Positions 34,198 to 41,520 of a DNA stretch of 64,000 bases are shown one piece after another. A program made the position numbers and the translations under genes. The stretch's first letter is position 1, and each line of letters opens with the position of its first letter. The stretch is from Pseudomonas sp. WS 5079 (GTDB lineage Bacteria > Pseudomonadota > Gammaproteobacteria > Pseudomonadales > Pseudomonadaceae). Below the pieces are notes generated by a model that worked only from the letters and a program-made list of their open reading frames with translations, ran no database searches and had not been told where the DNA came from. The DNA lies in contig NZ_JAAQWN010000003.1 in the NCBI RefSeq assembly GCF_012985465.1, positions 62,001 to 126,000 of the forward strand, given 5' to 3'.

Positions 34198-35124
34198 ATG
34201 AGCCTGCATGAAACCTTTGGCCAGCCACTGCTGACCTTCCCCGATGCCGAAAAAAGCCCCTTGAGCATCCGCGCCAAGGCGCTGGTGTTTGTCGACCCCC
34301 GTTCCCGGCAACTGCGCGAAGACCTCCAAAGCCTGGCCCCGCGTGCCTTGCCCGTACTGATTCGCGGCGAAACCGGCAGCGGCAAAGAGCTGCTGGCGCG
34401 CCATATCCATCGTGGCAGTGACCGCAGCGGCCTGTTTGTGTCGGTCAACTGCGGTGCGATCAGCCCCACTTACGCCGATGCCGAACTGTTCGGCTATGCC
34501 GCCGGCAGCCACAGCGGCGCGGCCAGCAGCCGCGCCGGTTGGTTCGGCTCGGCCAACGGCGGCACCTTGTACCTCGATGAGATCGGTGACTTGCCGCTGC
34601 CGATCCAGATCAAGCTGCTCGCCGCCCTGGAAAACCACGAAGTCACTCGCGTCGGCGCCCATCAGCCGAGCCCGGTGGACGTGCGCCTGGTCGCTGCCAC
34701 CAGCATCGACCTGGCCCAGGCGGTGGCCGTGGGTAAATTCCATGAGCGCCTGTTCCATTACCTCAGCGAAGGCCAGTTGGAACTGCCGGCGCTGCGCGAG
34801 CGCGTAGGCGACATCCTGTCCCTGGCCGAGTACTTCCTGGGGATCTACAGCCAGCGCCTGGACCTGCCGGTGCCGTTGATCAGCGAGGACGCGCAGCGGG
34901 TGCTGGAGCAGCACAGTTGGCCGGGCAATACGCGGGAGCTGGAGAACGTGATCCACTTTGCGCTGCTGGTCAGCAGCGGCGATGAGATCTTGCCGGAGCA
35001 TCTGAACCTGCCGGTGGCGTCGGTGGCGCAGATTGAGCATCAGGTGCGACAGATCCTGAGCAGCGGCAGCGAAGTCGAGCGCGCAGCGTTGACGCGTCTG
35101 TTTCAGGGCTTGGGCTCTGTATGA
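34198..35124 (+). CDS. Short sigma-54 activator (AAA+ domain only, SfnR-like)
   Basis: A 308-residue bacterial enhancer-binding-type protein. The AAA+ domain has Walker A GETGSGKE (57-64), Walker B GGTLYLDEIG (121-130) and sensor II GNTREL (243-248). The loop that contacts sigma-54, usually GAFTGA, reads GSHSGA (103-108). There is no receiver domain. After about residue 275 no Fis-type helix-turn-helix is seen; the chain ends LTRLFQGLGSV. Similar short activators sit near methionine, sulfone and sulfonate genes in Pseudomonas (SfnR group). Start ATG 34198 follows GCGGGAG. It lies 149 bases before an orphan metQ-like gene. Confidence 0.8.
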   Translation: MSLHETFGQPLLTFPDAEKSPLSIRAKALVFVDPRSRQLREDLQSLAPRALPVLIRGETGSGKELLARHIHRGSDRSGLFVSVNCGAISPTYADAELFGYAAGSHSGAASSRAGWFGSANGGTLYLDEIGDLPLPIQIKLLAALENHEVTRVGAHQPSPVDVRLVAATSIDLAQAVAVGKFHERLFHYLSEGQLELPALRERVGDILSLAEYFLGIYSQRLDLPVPLISEDAQRVLEQHSWPGNTRELENVIHFALLVSSGDEILPEHLNLPVASVAQIEHQVRQILSSGSEVERAALTRLFQGLGSV

Positions 35125-35273
35125 GCAAAATGGAATATCAAAGTGAATAAAAGGTATTGTTCGGGAATAAAAAATATCGGTATTGTCCATTCCACGCCGC
35201 GATAGCACATCGCTGGCACCCCCATAAGAAGCGGCCGTCACCGACGTCCCGGATTTTCGATTAAGGACACTGC

Positions 35274-36056
35274 ATGAAAAAGGTTCTGTTGTTCACCGCC
35301 CTGGCGGCGGCCCTGACTGCCGGTATCGCTCAAGCCAACGAAAAACTGGTGGTCGCGGCCACGCCGGTGCCGCACGCCGAGATCCTTGAGCTGATCAAGC
35401 CGACCCTGGCCAAAGAAGGCGTGGACCTGGAAATCAAGGTCTTCACCGACTACGTGCAACCGAACGTGCAAGTGGCCGAGAAGCGTCTGGACGCCAACTA
35501 CTTCCAGACCCTGCCGTACCTGGAAAACTTCAACAAAGGTAAAGGCACCAACCTGGTCACCGTGATTGGCGTGCACGTAGAACCGTTTGGCGGCTACTCG
35601 AAGAAAGTCACCAAGCTTGAAGACCTGAAAGACGGCGCCACCGTGGCCATTCCCAACGAAGGCTCCAACAGCGGTCGCGCCCTGTTGCTGCTGCAGAAGG
35701 CCGGCCTGATTACCCTCAAGGACCCGAAAAACGCCCTGTCCACGCCAAAGGACATCGCCAGCAACCCGAAGAACCTGAAGTTCAAGGAACTGGAATCGGC
35801 CCTGCTGCCGCGCGTCCTGGACCAGGTCGACCTGGACATGATCAACACCAACTACGCCCTGGAAGCCGGCCTGAACCCGGCCAAGGATGCGTTGATCATT
35901 GAAGGCGCCGACTCGCCGTACGTGAACTATCTGGTAGCCCGTCCAGACAACAAGGACAGCGACGCCATCCAGAAACTCTCCAAGGCCCTGACCAGCCCTG
36001 AAGTCAAAGCCTTCATCGATAAGAAATACAGCGGCGCGGTGTTGCCGGCGTTCTGA
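35274..36056 (+). CDS. Orphan MetQ/NlpA-family substrate-binding protein
   Basis: A 260-residue periplasmic binding protein of the methionine/NlpA type. The signal peptide (MKKVLLFTALAAALTAGIAQA) lacks a lipobox cysteine, so it is soluble rather than lipid-anchored. Typical motifs are VVAATPVPHAEILE, RLDANYFQTLPYLENF and IPNEGSNSGRALLLLQKAGLI. No metN or metI partner is adjacent; the complete metQNI operon is at 52.4-54.9 kb. It may feed that permease with another thio-compound. It is single-gene, bounded by the sigma-54 activator upstream and a terminator downstream. Confidence 0.86.
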   Translation: MKKVLLFTALAAALTAGIAQANEKLVVAATPVPHAEILELIKPTLAKEGVDLEIKVFTDYVQPNVQVAEKRLDANYFQTLPYLENFNKGKGTNLVTVIGVHVEPFGGYSKKVTKLEDLKDGATVAIPNEGSNSGRALLLLQKAGLITLKDPKNALSTPKDIASNPKNLKFKELESALLPRVLDQVDLDMINTNYALEAGLNPAKDALIIEGADSPYVNYLVARPDNKDSDAIQKLSKALTSPEVKAFIDKKYSGAVLPAF

Positions 36057-36081
36057 TTTGCCAAACCCCCTTCAAGGTTTG

Positions 36082-36115
36082 AACGCCGACGGCTGATACA
36101 GCGTCGGCGTTTTTT
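36082..36115 (+). terminator. Rho-independent terminator after the MetQ-like gene
   Basis: AACGCCGAC (36082-36090) and GTCGGCGTT (36103-36111) form a 9-bp stem with a 12-base loop, followed by TTTT. Confidence 0.88.
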
Positions 36116-36136
36116 GTTGGGCAACGAGGATCAAAA

Positions 36137-36240
36137 ATGTGGGAGCTGGCTTGCCTGCGCTGCAGGCACCTCGGTATGTCTGTCACACAGTGGTGATGCT
36201 ATCGCAGGCAAGCCCGCCCCTACACAAGCCCGCTCCCACA
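36137..36240. repeat. REP cluster (mixed classes)
   Basis: ATGTGGGAGCTGGCTTGCCT pairs with GCAGGCAAGCCCGCCCCTAC, and a truncated third core (AAGCCCGCTCCCACA) is attached directly. This looks like a recombined REP of two classes. Confidence 0.8.
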
Positions 36241-36245
36241 CTGCG

Positions 36246-36332
36246 CTACAAATCCCGGCGGTTGATCGCCCGCCGCAGCGCCACCAGCCATTTCACCAAG
36301 TCCTGCGGGTCAATCGGTTTTGTCTCGCTCAT
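36246..36332 (-). CDS. Possible 28-residue small protein
   Basis: A minus-strand frame encodes a 28-residue peptide starting MSETKPIDPQDLVKWLVALR and ending in NRRDL. It looks like a real amphipathic or charged small protein rather than random translation. An open frame continues upstream to 36491 (81 residues) over a cysteine- and glycine-containing segment, and another ATG lies two codons ahead. I cannot name a family. Its upstream region contains the possible structured RNA at 36437-36484, read in the opposite sense. Confidence 0.3.
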   Translation of the reverse strand: MSETKPIDPQDLVKWLVALRRAINRRDL

Positions 36333-36436
36333 CTGGCATTCCCTCGCTGTTAAATGGCCCTCAGTCTGGGCACGCGCTGTCCTTCCCTGTGGTTCAGCGC
36401 TGAAAAAAAGACCCTTCCTACACCCCCCAGAACAAT

Positions 36437-36484
36437 AGCTGTCACCCGGCAACCCGGCGAATCCGCCGGTTAGCTTTTTGGGTG
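36437..36484 (+). ncRNA. Possible structured RNA element (hairpin plus crossing pairings)
   Basis: A hairpin CCGGCG-AATC-CGCCGG (54-59 with 64-69 of the 36400 block) extends by two A-U pairs past a bulged C. Around it AGCT (36437-36440) can pair with AGCT (36472-36475), and CACCC (36443-36447) with GGGTG (36480-36484). These two pairings cross, which would make a pseudoknot. It lies 130 bases before the amino-acid ABC operon. I do not recognise it as a known riboswitch class; it could also be a simple attenuator because the hairpin is followed by five T. Confidence 0.35.
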
Positions 36485-36613
36485 ATATCAATATGCTATT
36501 TCGGTATTTAAATTTTGGTTTTTATACCTTTAAAGTCAGCGCTTCCCGGCGTTACCCACGCTGGACCGGACTGCGTTTACGCCGCATTACCCCTGCGGCG
36601 CCCAGGACTTGAA
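36485..36613 (+). promoter_or_regulatory. AT-rich leader of the amino-acid ABC operon
   Basis: The first 50 bases are strongly AT-rich (TATCAATATGCTATTTCGGT and following TATACC), followed by a GC-rich leader up to the start codon. It probably holds the operon promoter. An in-frame start at 36515 is rejected because the extension is not permease-like. Confidence 0.4.
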
Positions 36614-37279
36614 ATGACCTTCGACTACGCGTTTATCCTCAGCACCCTGCCGGCGTTTCTCAAGGCCGTGGGGGTGACCCTGCAAGTAGGCTTGATCGCC
36701 ATCGGCACCTCGCTGCTGGTGGCGCTGATCAACTCGGCCCTGCTGGTGTTCCGCACGCCCTACCTGTCGCGCCTGGTAGCGCTGTATGTGGAGCTGGCGC
36801 GCAACACGCCGCTGCTGATCCAGCTGTTCTTCGTGTACTTCGCCTTGCCGGCCCTGGGTTTGAATATCTCCGGGTTCTGGGCGGCGATCATCACCATGAC
36901 CTTTTTGGGCGGCGCCTACCTCACCGAAGTGCTGCGCGCTGGTGTGGAAGCGGTGCCGCTGGCGCAGATCGAGTCCGGTAAGTCCATCGGCCTGTCCGAC
37001 TGGCAGTTGCTGCGCCATGTGATCCTGCCCCAGGCCGGGATCCTCAGCCTGCCTGCGCTGTTCGCCAATTTCATTTTCCTGCTCAAGGAAACCACCGTGG
37101 TGTCGGCGGTGGCGGTGCCAGAGATTCTCTACACCACCAAAAGCTACATCGCCCTCTACTACAAGACTTACGAGATGCTCGCCGTGCTCACGCTGATTTG
37201 CGTGCTGTTGTTCTTGCCGCTGTCGCTGCTGCTCAGCCGCCTGGAAAGGAGGCTCCAGCATGGCCAGTTCGGGTCTTGA
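36614..37279 (+). CDS. Polar amino-acid ABC transporter permease (first)
   Basis: A 221-residue inner-membrane permease of the HisM/GlnP family. It has about five hydrophobic segments and the usual pattern ELARNTPLLIQLFFVYFALP near one third of the length and the ATPase-coupling loop ESGKSIGLSDWQLLRHVILPQA. ATG 36614 starts MTFDYAFILS. The last 20 bases overlap the next permease gene. Together with three downstream genes it forms a complete importer; the substrate is an amino acid or a sulfur analogue, not readable from sequence. Confidence 0.86.
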   Translation: MTFDYAFILSTLPAFLKAVGVTLQVGLIAIGTSLLVALINSALLVFRTPYLSRLVALYVELARNTPLLIQLFFVYFALPALGLNISGFWAAIITMTFLGGAYLTEVLRAGVEAVPLAQIESGKSIGLSDWQLLRHVILPQAGILSLPALFANFIFLLKETTVVSAVAVPEILYTTKSYIALYYKTYEMLAVLTLICVLLFLPLSLLLSRLERRLQHGQFGS

Positions 37280-37919
37280 ATTGTTGTGGGTGTCGTTGCC
37301 GCAACTGGGCAAGGGCGCTGCACAAACCCTGTCGATTTCGTTTTTGAGCATCGCCTTCAGCACCATCGGCGGGGTGGTGTATGGGGTGCTGCGCACTTTG
37401 AATGTGCGGGCGATCAACCTGCTGCTGCGCATTTACCTGGAATTGTTCCGCGCGATTCCGGTGCTGGTGTGGCTGTATCTGCTGTTTTTTGGCCTGCCGA
37501 TTTTCACCGGCCTGAGCATCCCCAGTTTCTGGTGCGCGGTGCTGGTGCTGTCGCTGTGGGGCGCCAGTGAAGTGGGCGAAGTGGTGCGCGGGGCCTTGCA
37601 TTCGCTGCCGCGCGGGCAGCGGGAGGCGGGGCTGTCGATTGGCTTGTCGGCGCCGCAGCTCTACGGCTACGTGCTGTTGCCCCAGGCGCTCAAGCGCATG
37701 ACGCCGCCGACCATCAACGTCTACACGCGGATCATCAAGACCAGCTCCCTGGCGGTGCTGATCGGCGTGGTGGACGTGATCAAGGTCGGCCAGCAAATCA
37801 TCGAGCGCACTTACGAGTCGGTATTGATCTACGGCGCGCTGTTCCTGTTTTTCTTCTTTATCTGCTACCCGTTGTCGGCCGCCTCCAAGGTGCTGGAACG
37901 GCGCTGGGCCCAAGCATGA
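37260..37919 (+). CDS. Polar amino-acid ABC transporter permease (second)
   Basis: A 219-residue HisM/GlnP-family permease, partner of the preceding one. Family motifs are ELFRAIPVLVWLYLLFFGLP and the coupling loop REAGLSIGLSAPQLYGYVLLPQA. An AAAGGAGG ribosome-binding site lies inside the end of the upstream gene, which it overlaps by 20 bases. Its own stop overlaps the ATPase start (ATGA). The two permeases likely form a heterodimer. Confidence 0.86.
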   Translation: MASSGLELLWVSLPQLGKGAAQTLSISFLSIAFSTIGGVVYGVLRTLNVRAINLLLRIYLELFRAIPVLVWLYLLFFGLPIFTGLSIPSFWCAVLVLSLWGASEVGEVVRGALHSLPRGQREAGLSIGLSAPQLYGYVLLPQALKRMTPPTINVYTRIIKTSSLAVLIGVVDVIKVGQQIIERTYESVLIYGALFLFFFFICYPLSAASKVLERRWAQA

Positions 37920-38692
37920 GCGCATTGATCGAGTTCCAGGGTTTCAATAAATTCTTCGGCGAACAGCAGGTGCTCAATGGCATCGACCTGAGGGTGCAAA
38001 GCGGCGAAGTGGTGGTGATCCTCGGCCCCAGCGGCTGCGGTAAAAGCACCTTGCTGCGCTGCCTCAATGGCCTGGAAGTGGCCCACAGCGGCAGCCTGCG
38101 GCTGGCCGGCAAAGAGCTGCTGGATAAACACACCGACTGGCGCCAGGTGCGCCAGGACGTAGGCATGGTGTTTCAGAGTTACCACCTGTTCCCCCATATG
38201 AGCGTGCTCGACAACATCCTGCTGGGCCCACTCAAAGTGCAAAAGCGCGAGCCCCGCGAAGCCCGTGAACAGGCGCAAAAACTGCTGGAGCGGGTAGGGC
38301 TCGCCGACAAGCGCGATGCGTTCCCGCGCCAGCTCTCGGGCGGCCAGCAGCAACGTATCGCCATCGTCCGTTCGCTGTGCATGAACCCCCAGGTCATGCT
38401 GTTTGACGAAGTCACCGCCGCCCTCGACCCGGAAATGGTCAAGGAGGTGCTGGAAGTGATCCAGGACCTGGCCCGCGATGGCATGACCCTGCTGATCGTT
38501 ACCCACGAAATGGCCTTTGCCCGCGCCGTCGCCGACCGCGTGGTGTTTATGGAGGCTGGCCGCATCCTCGAACACAACACCCCCGAGGCCTTCTTTACGA
38601 ACCCGCAGACCGCACGCGCGCAGCAGTTCCTCGAGAAATTCTCGTTTGTTTCAACACTGCCCAAGAAAATCAAGGAACTGGAGCTGTCATGA
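37916..38692 (+). CDS. Polar amino-acid ABC transporter ATP-binding protein
   Basis: A 258-residue ATPase of the GlnQ/HisP type. Walker A is GPSGCGKSTLL, the signature is [15 protein letters not shown], Walker B is VMLFDEVTAALDPEM and the switch histidine is in IVTHEMAFARAVADRV. The Walker-B region reads DEVTAALD where DEPTSALD is usual, a variant common in this family. It overlaps the second permease and the binding protein by ATGA at each end, so all are translationally coupled. Confidence 0.88.
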   Translation: MSALIEFQGFNKFFGEQQVLNGIDLRVQSGEVVVILGPSGCGKSTLLRCLNGLEVAHSGSLRLAGKELLDKHTDWRQVRQDVGMVFQSYHLFPHMSVLDNILLGPLKVQKREPREAREQAQKLLERVGLADKRDAFPRQLSGGQQQRIAIVRSLCMNPQVMLFDEVTAALDPEMVKEVLEVIQDLARDGMTLLIVTHEMAFARAVADRVVFMEAGRILEHNTPEAFFTNPQTARAQQFLEKFSFVSTLPKKIKELELS

Positions 38693-39555
38693 AAACTGCC
38701 AAGTTGTTACTGCCGCTGCTCGGCCTCGCCTTACTGGCCGGCTGCAACAAAACTGAAGAACCGGCCAAACCCGCCGCTGCCGCGCCGGCGGCGGTGAGTT
38801 ACATCGACAAGATCAAGGCCCGCGACAAGCTGATCGTCGGCGTGTTTACCGACAAGCCGCCGTTTGGCTTTGTCGATGAAGCCGGGCGCTACGTCGGCTT
38901 TGATACCGACATCGGCCGCCGGTTTGCCAAGGACCTGCTGGGTGACGAGAACAAGGTCGAGTTCGTGGCCGTGGAGCCGGCCAGCCGCATTCCGTTTTTG
39001 CAGAGCGACAAGGTCGACCTGATCCTCGCCAACATGACCGTGACCCCGGAGCGCAAGGAAGCGGTGGAGTTCACCAACCCCAACCTGAAAGTCGCGGTCC
39101 AGGCCCTGGTGCCTAACGACAGCGTGGTCAAAAGCCTCGACGACCTGGCCACCCGTACCACCATCGTCACCACCGGCACCACGGCCGACATCTGGCTGAC
39201 CAAGAACCATCCAGACTGGAAACTGCTCAAGTTCGAGAAAAACTCCGAGTCACTGCAAGCCTTGTCGGCTGGGCGTGGTGATGCCTATGCCCAGGACAAC
39301 CTGGTGCTGTTCAGCTGGGCCAAACAGAACCCGGGCTACCGCGTGCTCGAACAGAAGCTGGGTGACGAAGCGCCGATTGCACCGGCGGTGAAGAAGGGCA
39401 ATATCGAACTGCGCGACTGGGTGAATGCCGAGTTGGCCAAGTTGGGTGAAGAGAAGTTCTTGCTCAAGCTGTATGACCAGTACGTGCGTAAAGAACTGAG
39501 CGACGACACCAAGCCTGAGAGTGTGATTGTTGAAGGGGGTAAGTGGCAGGGTTGA
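38689..39555 (+). CDS. Polar amino-acid ABC transporter binding lipoprotein
   Basis: A 288-residue family-3 solute-binding protein. The N-terminus has a lipoprotein signal with lipobox LLAGC (Cys19), unusual for Gram-negative amino-acid binding proteins, which are mostly soluble; it would be anchored in a membrane on the periplasmic side. Family motifs include LIVGVFTDKPPFGFVDEAGRY, GFDTDIGRRFAKDLLG and VDLILANMTVTPERKEAVEFT. The ligand is unknown. Given the neighbours (MetQ-like protein, sulfur genes) a sulfur-containing amino acid is possible but unproven. It is the last gene of the operon; a short hairpin follows. Confidence 0.86.
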   Translation: MKTAKLLLPLLGLALLAGCNKTEEPAKPAAAAPAAVSYIDKIKARDKLIVGVFTDKPPFGFVDEAGRYVGFDTDIGRRFAKDLLGDENKVEFVAVEPASRIPFLQSDKVDLILANMTVTPERKEAVEFTNPNLKVAVQALVPNDSVVKSLDDLATRTTIVTTGTTADIWLTKNHPDWKLLKFEKNSESLQALSAGRGDAYAQDNLVLFSWAKQNPGYRVLEQKLGDEAPIAPAVKKGNIELRDWVNAELAKLGEEKFLLKLYDQYVRKELSDDTKPESVIVEGGKWQG

Positions 39556-39565
39556 TATCGGTATA

Positions 39566-39583
39566 GGGCCTCGGGAGAGGCCC
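39566..39583. terminator. Perfect short hairpin between convergent genes
   Basis: GGGCCTC-GGGA-GAGGCCC is a 7-bp perfect stem with a four-base loop but no T-run. It lies 10 bases after the binding-protein stop and 8 bases before the end of the convergent immunity-like gene, so it may end both transcripts. Confidence 0.5.
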
Positions 39584-39590
39584 GCTTGCG

Positions 39591-39980
39591 CTACCTGAAT
39601 TTCAGCAGAATGGCTACCGCTACCATCCAAGTGAAGGCAGTGATCGTCATTGTCATTTTGATGATCAGACGCCGTTTCAGGTGAGGTGGGAAGTTTTCGA
39701 GATCGACTGAGTCCAGCTCACCGACAATGAGAGACGCCCTCGGCCACACCACCATCCCGGCGATTTTTGATATCTCCCAGAGCGACCAAATCAAACCTCG
39801 TTTCCCCAGGCTGGTCCCCCAAATATAGATATAACGGCTGTTCTTCAACGCTTCTTTTATTTCGTCCATGTGACGACGGCTGAGGTACAGGCTGTATGAA
39901 AGACTCAACACGGCAAGCAGAATTGGGCCGCCTGCAACAATGAGGGCAATCCAAGTTGGCCAGGTATCAATACTGGTCAC
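39591..39980 (-). CDS. Small membrane protein, probable immunity protein of the PAAR effector
   Basis: A 129-residue protein with one hydrophobic segment near the N-terminus (about 10-33) and another at the C-terminus (about 108-127), and a charged middle (RRHMDEIKEALKN). It does not match a family I recognise. It starts with GTG that overlaps the effector stop codon as GTGA, so it is translationally coupled to it. Position, size and membrane topology fit an inner-membrane immunity protein against a pore-forming toxin. Base composition is clearly lower in GC than neighbouring housekeeping genes. The immunity role is inference. Confidence 0.6.
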   Translation of the reverse strand: MTSIDTWPTWIALIVAGGPILLAVLSLSYSLYLSRRHMDEIKEALKNSRYIYIWGTSLGKRGLIWSLWEISKIAGMVVWPRASLIVGELDSVDLENFPPHLKRRLIIKMTMTITAFTWMVAVAILLKFR

Positions 39981-41392
39981 TGTTGTATGGACTCGTAAAT
40001 TTTTTCACCTATGTATTCGCCACCCATGCTAGCGGCAGTCGTACCCGCCCATACGCCAGTTCCCACTACGGCCGCGACACAGACAACACCTCCGATACCT
40101 CCTGTAGCTACGCCAATTGCCAAGCAGATCGAGCCACTTGTATAACTCGCTATCACGCCAGCTAGAAGACCACCAGAAGTTGCGCCGGCGAACTTCCCCC
40201 CTTCAGTGAACTTGATCTTCTCGCAAGCTGCCGCATCACCCCCGTTACACACTTGCTGAATAGCCAACACCGAAGAAACACCACCAATCCCAATGGCGAT
40301 ATACCCACCCGTCTTCATGTATTTGGCGGCACGACTGATCGCATCCACATGCGTGGCATACCCCGGAATCTGTCCCGGTGCCCCCGCCTTGTCCCAGTGA
40401 TGCACCAGGCTGCGACTGGATAGGCCAAGGGACGTTTTCAGTTTTGGGTGATCCCCAAGGGTTGTCTGGCCACGCAGGCGCGTGGAGTTCAGCAAGTGGG
40501 CATCCAGTTGGTTCAGCAAGCGCTGGCGATCAGACAAGAATTGCGGTGATTTGAGATGGCGGTGCTGCCGATAGCTGTCCTGATGCAAGCGCTCGATGGC
40601 TTGGAGGGTGTCACGCAAGTTGCTCAGGTGCTGTTCCATCACCACCGCGCTGACGCCCAGCCAGGTTGAGGTGTGGCCGATAAACCCGGCGATTTCTGCG
40701 CCGTGCCGGTACAGAAAGTCGGCCTCCTCGGGTGTCAGGGGCTCCAGCGCTGCGTCTACTTGCTGGGCGGCCTGCATCAACAGGGCGTCCTGGTAAGTGC
40801 AGGCGGTGTTGTTCGGATCACTCAACACGATGATCGAGCCGGCTTTAACCTCGCCCTTATAGGGGTTAAGCCCCTGAAACTTGCTCATGACGGCGGGGTT
40901 GTGCTCGGGGAAAAGGACCGCCTCCAACGCTTCGCGGGTCATGCTTTTGGGGACCACGTAGAACCCAGGCTCCTGGGGTTCTACGCTGTTGAATACGGCT
41001 GGAGCGCGATTGCCTGAAAGCGCCAGGCTGGATGAGGTCGCAGCTTCCGGTCGTTGGGTAACGGGTGGCACGGTGGGTTCGGCGGCTCGCCTGGCCACTC
41101 GCGGTGCAGTGCCTTGGTTGCTGTAGGTCGCCGTGTACACCGAGGGAATCAGCCGCGCTCGGCAGGGGCAACTGCTGAAACTGTCCAACGTGCCCGCTAC
41201 AAGTTTGCCATGACTCTCTATGTGCGATATGCCACCGATAATCTGATAGATCTTCCTGTCTATGCCGCATGTGACTTCGCCCCCTTCGCGGGCATGAAGT
41301 AGACCGAATATAGTTACCCTCGCATCTCCATCCAGAACGATCCCGCCGCAGGTGGTCTTGTCACCGCGACCAATGAAATGACCTTCACTCAT
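39977..41392 (-). CDS. PAAR-domain effector with glycine-rich, hydrophobic C-terminus (probable T6SS pore-forming toxin)
   Basis: A 471-residue protein. Residues 1-85 form a PAAR domain with IGRGDKTTCGGIVLDG and likely zinc ligands among His33, His57, His61, Cys75 and Cys77; PAAR domains cap the type VI secretion spike. A Pro/Ala linker (about 86-140) leads to a LysM-like segment (about 143-192, FYVVPKSMTREALEAV ... KAGSIIVL), a helical region (about 200-330) and a C-terminal region (about 361-460) rich in Gly/Ala with several membrane-length stretches resembling glycine zippers. No nuclease or hydrolase motif is seen. Start ATG 41392 follows AAGGAATAA. No vgrG or hcp is nearby. Confidence 0.75.
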   Translation of the reverse strand: MSEGHFIGRGDKTTCGGIVLDGDARVTIFGLLHAREGGEVTCGIDRKIYQIIGGISHIESHGKLVAGTLDSFSSCPCRARLIPSVYTATYSNQGTAPRVARRAAEPTVPPVTQRPEAATSSSLALSGNRAPAVFNSVEPQEPGFYVVPKSMTREALEAVLFPEHNPAVMSKFQGLNPYKGEVKAGSIIVLSDPNNTACTYQDALLMQAAQQVDAALEPLTPEEADFLYRHGAEIAGFIGHTSTWLGVSAVVMEQHLSNLRDTLQAIERLHQDSYRQHRHLKSPQFLSDRQRLLNQLDAHLLNSTRLRGQTTLGDHPKLKTSLGLSSRSLVHHWDKAGAPGQIPGYATHVDAISRAAKYMKTGGYIAIGIGGVSSVLAIQQVCNGGDAAACEKIKFTEGGKFAGATSGGLLAGVIASYTSGSICLAIGVATGGIGGVVCVAAVVGTGVWAGTTAASMGGEYIGEKIYESIQQ

Positions 41393-41520
41393 TGTTATTC
41401 CTTATTGTTTGCGGTCGAGTAATGTCGCTTTGCGACCGTCAATTATCTTTTATTTGGACGTGGTTAAGTGTTATCTAACTAGCGGGTAGTCAACTGGTGT
41501 AACGGTTTGCGGTTAAGCAC

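Noticed and set aside
35125..35273. Sigma-54 promoter before the MetQ-like gene
   Set aside because: TGGCACCCCC near 35214 matches the -24 half, but the GC of the -12 element is not at the required distance.
41393..41410. TTATTCCTTATTG before the effector as a sulfur-regulator motif
   Set aside because: It is the complement of the effector's own ribosome-binding region (AAGGAATAA) directly before the start codon.
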